From Armatimonadota bacterium (lineage in GTDB: Bacteria > Armatimonadota > Armatimonadia > Armatimonadales > Armatimonadaceae): a stretch of DNA of 16,498 nucleotides. Under the pieces are notes generated by a model. The model saw only the letters and a program-made list of their open reading frames with translations, did not search any database and was not told the origin of the DNA. Location: NCBI GenBank assembly GCA_014379275.1, contig JACMMA010000137.1:1-16498 (forward strand), given 5' to 3'. The position numbers were made by a program, and so were the translations under genes. Shown one piece after another: positions 14,923 to 16,498 of the stretch (the first letter of the stretch is position 1; every line of letters begins with the position of its first letter).

Positions 14923-14952
14923 ATTATAGCACGTGCGACGGGATCGGGGCAA
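14923..14952 (-). promoter_or_regulatory. Promoter of miaA (miaA-hfq), overlapping the purA stop
   Basis: On the minus strand TTGCCC, an 18-base spacer and TATAAT. The TAA of this -10 box is the purA stop codon, so the promoter lies inside the end of purA. The predicted leader is about 11 bases, with no Shine-Dalgarno. Confidence 0.7.
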
Positions 14953-16327
14953 GGGCAGGCGCACCGAATACCTGAGGACGTTGCAGGGTAAATAACTCGC
15001 GCGGGGCGGGCTTGCCGGAAGCAACCAGGGTTTGGTCACGGCGCGGCCCTACGGAAACCAATACTGCGGGAATCCCGGCGATCTCCTCGACGCGCCGGAC
15101 GTACGCCTGCGCATTTGCCGGCAGATCCTCGAAGCGGGTCATCCGATCCCAGTCGGCTTCCTCCCAGCCGGGCAGTGTCTCAAACACCGGCTCGCACCCG
15201 TCTAGGAGCGACACATCTCCGGTGGGGAAATGCGCCAACTTGACGCCATTTTTAGCGTAATGCGTGCAGATTTGCACCGTCTTAAATCCGGCTAAAACGT
15301 CCAGGTGCCCCATACACAGCCCGGTGATCCCGTTAACCCGCATCGAGTAGCGCAGAGCGAAAGCGTCCAACCACCCACAGCGGCGGGGTCGTCCGGTCGT
15401 CGTGCCGTACTCGTGGCCCCGCTCGCGGATCCGTTCGCCGCGCTCGTCGAGGAGTTCAGTCGGGAAAGTCCCGGCGCCGACGCGGGTAGTGTAGGCTTTC
15501 ACCACGCCAAGCACCTGACCGATGGCGGTCGGCGGAACGCCGGTGCCGATGGTCGCCCCGCCGGATATCGGGTGTGAGGAAGTGACATACGGGTAGGTGC
15601 CACCGTCGATGTCCAGAAGGGTCGCCTGTGCGCCCTCGAACAAGATACGCTTGCCGACCGCGACCGCGTCGTAGGCGAGGGCTTGCGTGTCGCACACGAA
15701 CGGGCGAAGTGTATCTGCGAGCGGCAGTAGTTCCGCGAGAATCTCTTCCTCTGTAAACGGTTCCGCACCGTACAATTTAGTGAGAAGCGCGTTCTTCATC
15801 GGAAGCACCACCCGCAACCGCTCCCGCAATCGCTCCTCGTTCACCAGGTCGCCCATCCGAATCCCGATGCGCGACGCCTTATCGGCATAGCAGGGACCGA
15901 CACCGCGTCCGGTGGTGCCGATAGCACCCTCGCCTTTGGCAGTTTCTTCGAGTAGGTCTAGTTTGCGGTGGTAGGGGAGGATGACATGCGCGTTTTGCGA
16001 GACACGAAGGTTTTCGACGGAGAGACCATGTTCGCGCAACGTCGCGACTTCTCGGGCGAGCACTTCCGGCGCGATTACCATGCCGTCCGCCATCAAGCAC
16101 AGGGAGCGGGGATTCAGGATGCCGCTCGGGATCAAGTGGAATTTGTGTGTGGTGTCGCCGACAATCACGGTATGACCGGCATTCGGGCCGCCCCCATAGC
16201 GGATAATCACGTCCGCATCCTGCCCGATGAGATCCACGAACTTACCCTTCGCCTCATCGCCCCAATGGGTGCCCACTACCACCACCGCACCAGTAACCGG
16301 CGCGTTCATTTCACTCATTCCGTGCAT
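14924..16327 (-). CDS. purA: Adenylosuccinate synthetase
   Basis: A 467-residue PurA, somewhat longer than the usual 430. It makes adenylosuccinate from IMP, aspartate and GTP in AMP synthesis. Motifs are GTHWGDEAKGKFVD (19-32), RYGGGPNAGHTV, GTTGRGVGPCYADKASRIGIR, ILFEGAQATLLDIDGGTYPYVTSS, TTGRPRRCGWLDAFALRYS and VSVGPRRDQT. Three usually strict positions differ: GDEGKGK is GDEAKGK, the NNAGH motif is PNAGH, and IDHGTYP is IDGGTYP, so this is a divergent subgroup. Asp24 of the active-site loop is kept. Three in-frame ATGs (16327, 16318, 16309) are close together; AGGAG lies 2, 11 and 20 bases before them, so the start is uncertain by a few residues. The gene has a structured leader on its upstream side. 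Confidence 0.95.
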   Translation of the reverse strand: MHGMSEMNAPVTGAVVVVGTHWGDEAKGKFVDLIGQDADVIIRYGGGPNAGHTVIVGDTTHKFHLIPSGILNPRSLCLMADGMVIAPEVLAREVATLREHGLSVENLRVSQNAHVILPYHRKLDLLEETAKGEGAIGTTGRGVGPCYADKASRIGIRMGDLVNEERLRERLRVVLPMKNALLTKLYGAEPFTEEEILAELLPLADTLRPFVCDTQALAYDAVAVGKRILFEGAQATLLDIDGGTYPYVTSSHPISGGATIGTGVPPTAIGQVLGVVKAYTTRVGAGTFPTELLDERGERIRERGHEYGTTTGRPRRCGWLDAFALRYSMRVNGITGLCMGHLDVLAGFKTVQICTHYAKNGVKLAHFPTGDVSLLDGCEPVFETLPGWEEADWDRMTRFEDLPANAQAYVRRVEEIAGIPAVLVSVGPRRDQTLVASGKPAPRELFTLQRPQVFGAPALAPIPSHVL

Positions 16328-16381
16328 CGCTCCTGCATATTATTAAACCGCGTTTGGCTGTTCATTGCGGCAATAGACAAG

Positions 16382-16412
16382 AAAAAAGGATAGCGACCCG
16401 GTTCGCGCTACC
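16382..16412 (-). terminator. Rho-independent terminator or attenuator before purA
   Basis: On the minus strand GGTAGCG pairs with CGCTATC across a ten-base loop, with one G-U pair, and six T follow shortly. On the opposite strand the G-U pair would be an A-C mismatch, so the minus strand is the functional one. It either ends a short RNA started near the right edge or acts as an attenuator in the purA leader. Confidence 0.65.
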
Positions 16413-16417
16413 GTCCT

Positions 16418-16498
16418 GTCAAACGTTCGTCTGACTGCGCTCCCCGCGTCGTTATCCCTAAAGGGTTTTGTCGAATGAACGAAAGTATTGTAGCAGGG
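16418..16498 (-). ncRNA. Candidate structured leader or small RNA upstream of purA
   Basis: On the minus strand a TACAAT -10 box (16487-16492) is followed by a short hairpin (CCC-TTTA-GGG) and a longer one (GTCAGACG with CGTTTGAC, one G-U pair, 16418-16435), then the terminator at 16382. The implied RNA from about 16480 to the T-tract is near 100 bases. I do not recognise it as a known riboswitch, and the -35 would lie outside the window. The remaining stretch to the purA start shows only a weak AT-rich element (TTTAATAATAT). Confidence 0.35.

Noticed and set aside
15305..16393. Plus-strand open frames antisense to purA
   Set aside because: Shadow frames of a well-recognised enzyme; no family similarity and no start signals.
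16345..16498. Minus-strand frame open from the right edge for about 50 codons
   Set aside because: It runs through the terminator hairpin and T-tract and has unlikely residue composition; better explained as a non-coding leader.
1..16498. CRISPR array, tRNA, insertion sequence or attachment site
   Set aside because: No regularly spaced repeats, no cloverleaf, no transposase-like frame and no terminal repeats were seen.

Overview
The window is a gene-dense stretch of bacterial chromosome, moderately GC-rich, with mostly housekeeping genes and a few lineage-specific ones. It contains no rRNA, tRNA, CRISPR array, transposase or other sign of recent transfer. A SARP-type regulator fused to an NB-ARC ATPase and TPR region, the order purA-miaA-hfq-dapF, a cdaA-cdaR pair and a C-type-lectin-like exported protein together suggest Armatimonadota or a related Terrabacteria-like lineage. 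That placement is inference from gene content, not proof.

Left part (1-5400). A large SARP/NB-ARC/TPR regulator runs off the left edge on the minus strand. Upstream of it lies an exported M48 zinc metallopeptidase (minus), read divergently from a small hypothetical gene that has a good promoter. A secreted C-type-lectin-like protein with its own promoter follows (minus).

Centre (5400-10710). Rhomboid protease, cdaR and cdaA lie in a row on the minus strand. cdaA and cdaR overlap by four bases and form the c-di-AMP synthesis module; the usual glmM partner is not present. Divergent from cdaA is an ABC-2-type ATPase (plus) without its permeases. leuD and an unrecognised 187-residue protein follow on the minus strand, each with its own promoter.

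Right-centre (10800-12600, plus strand). A small secreted protein is built from exact 11-residue repeats. A two-gene unit follows: a 214-residue protein whose N-terminal third looks like DnaA domain I, then, four bases later, a small AAA+ ATPase with Walker A, Walker B and a sensor-2-like arginine. I recognise no described system with this composition, and it is the best candidate here for something new.

Right part (12556-16498, minus strand). purA, miaA, hfq and dapF are read in that order. The purA stop codon is part of the miaA -10 box. A long nested inverted repeat separates hfq from dapF. The leader upstream of purA carries consecutive hairpins, the last followed by six T.

A recurring feature is start architecture. 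Several first genes have a -10 hexamer 6-8 bases before the start codon and no Shine-Dalgarno (SARP gene, M48 gene, ABC ATPase, leuD, the 187-residue gene; cdaA is a borderline case at 4 bases). Operon-internal genes such as hfq and dapF have Shine-Dalgarno sequences. This implies widespread leaderless mRNAs.
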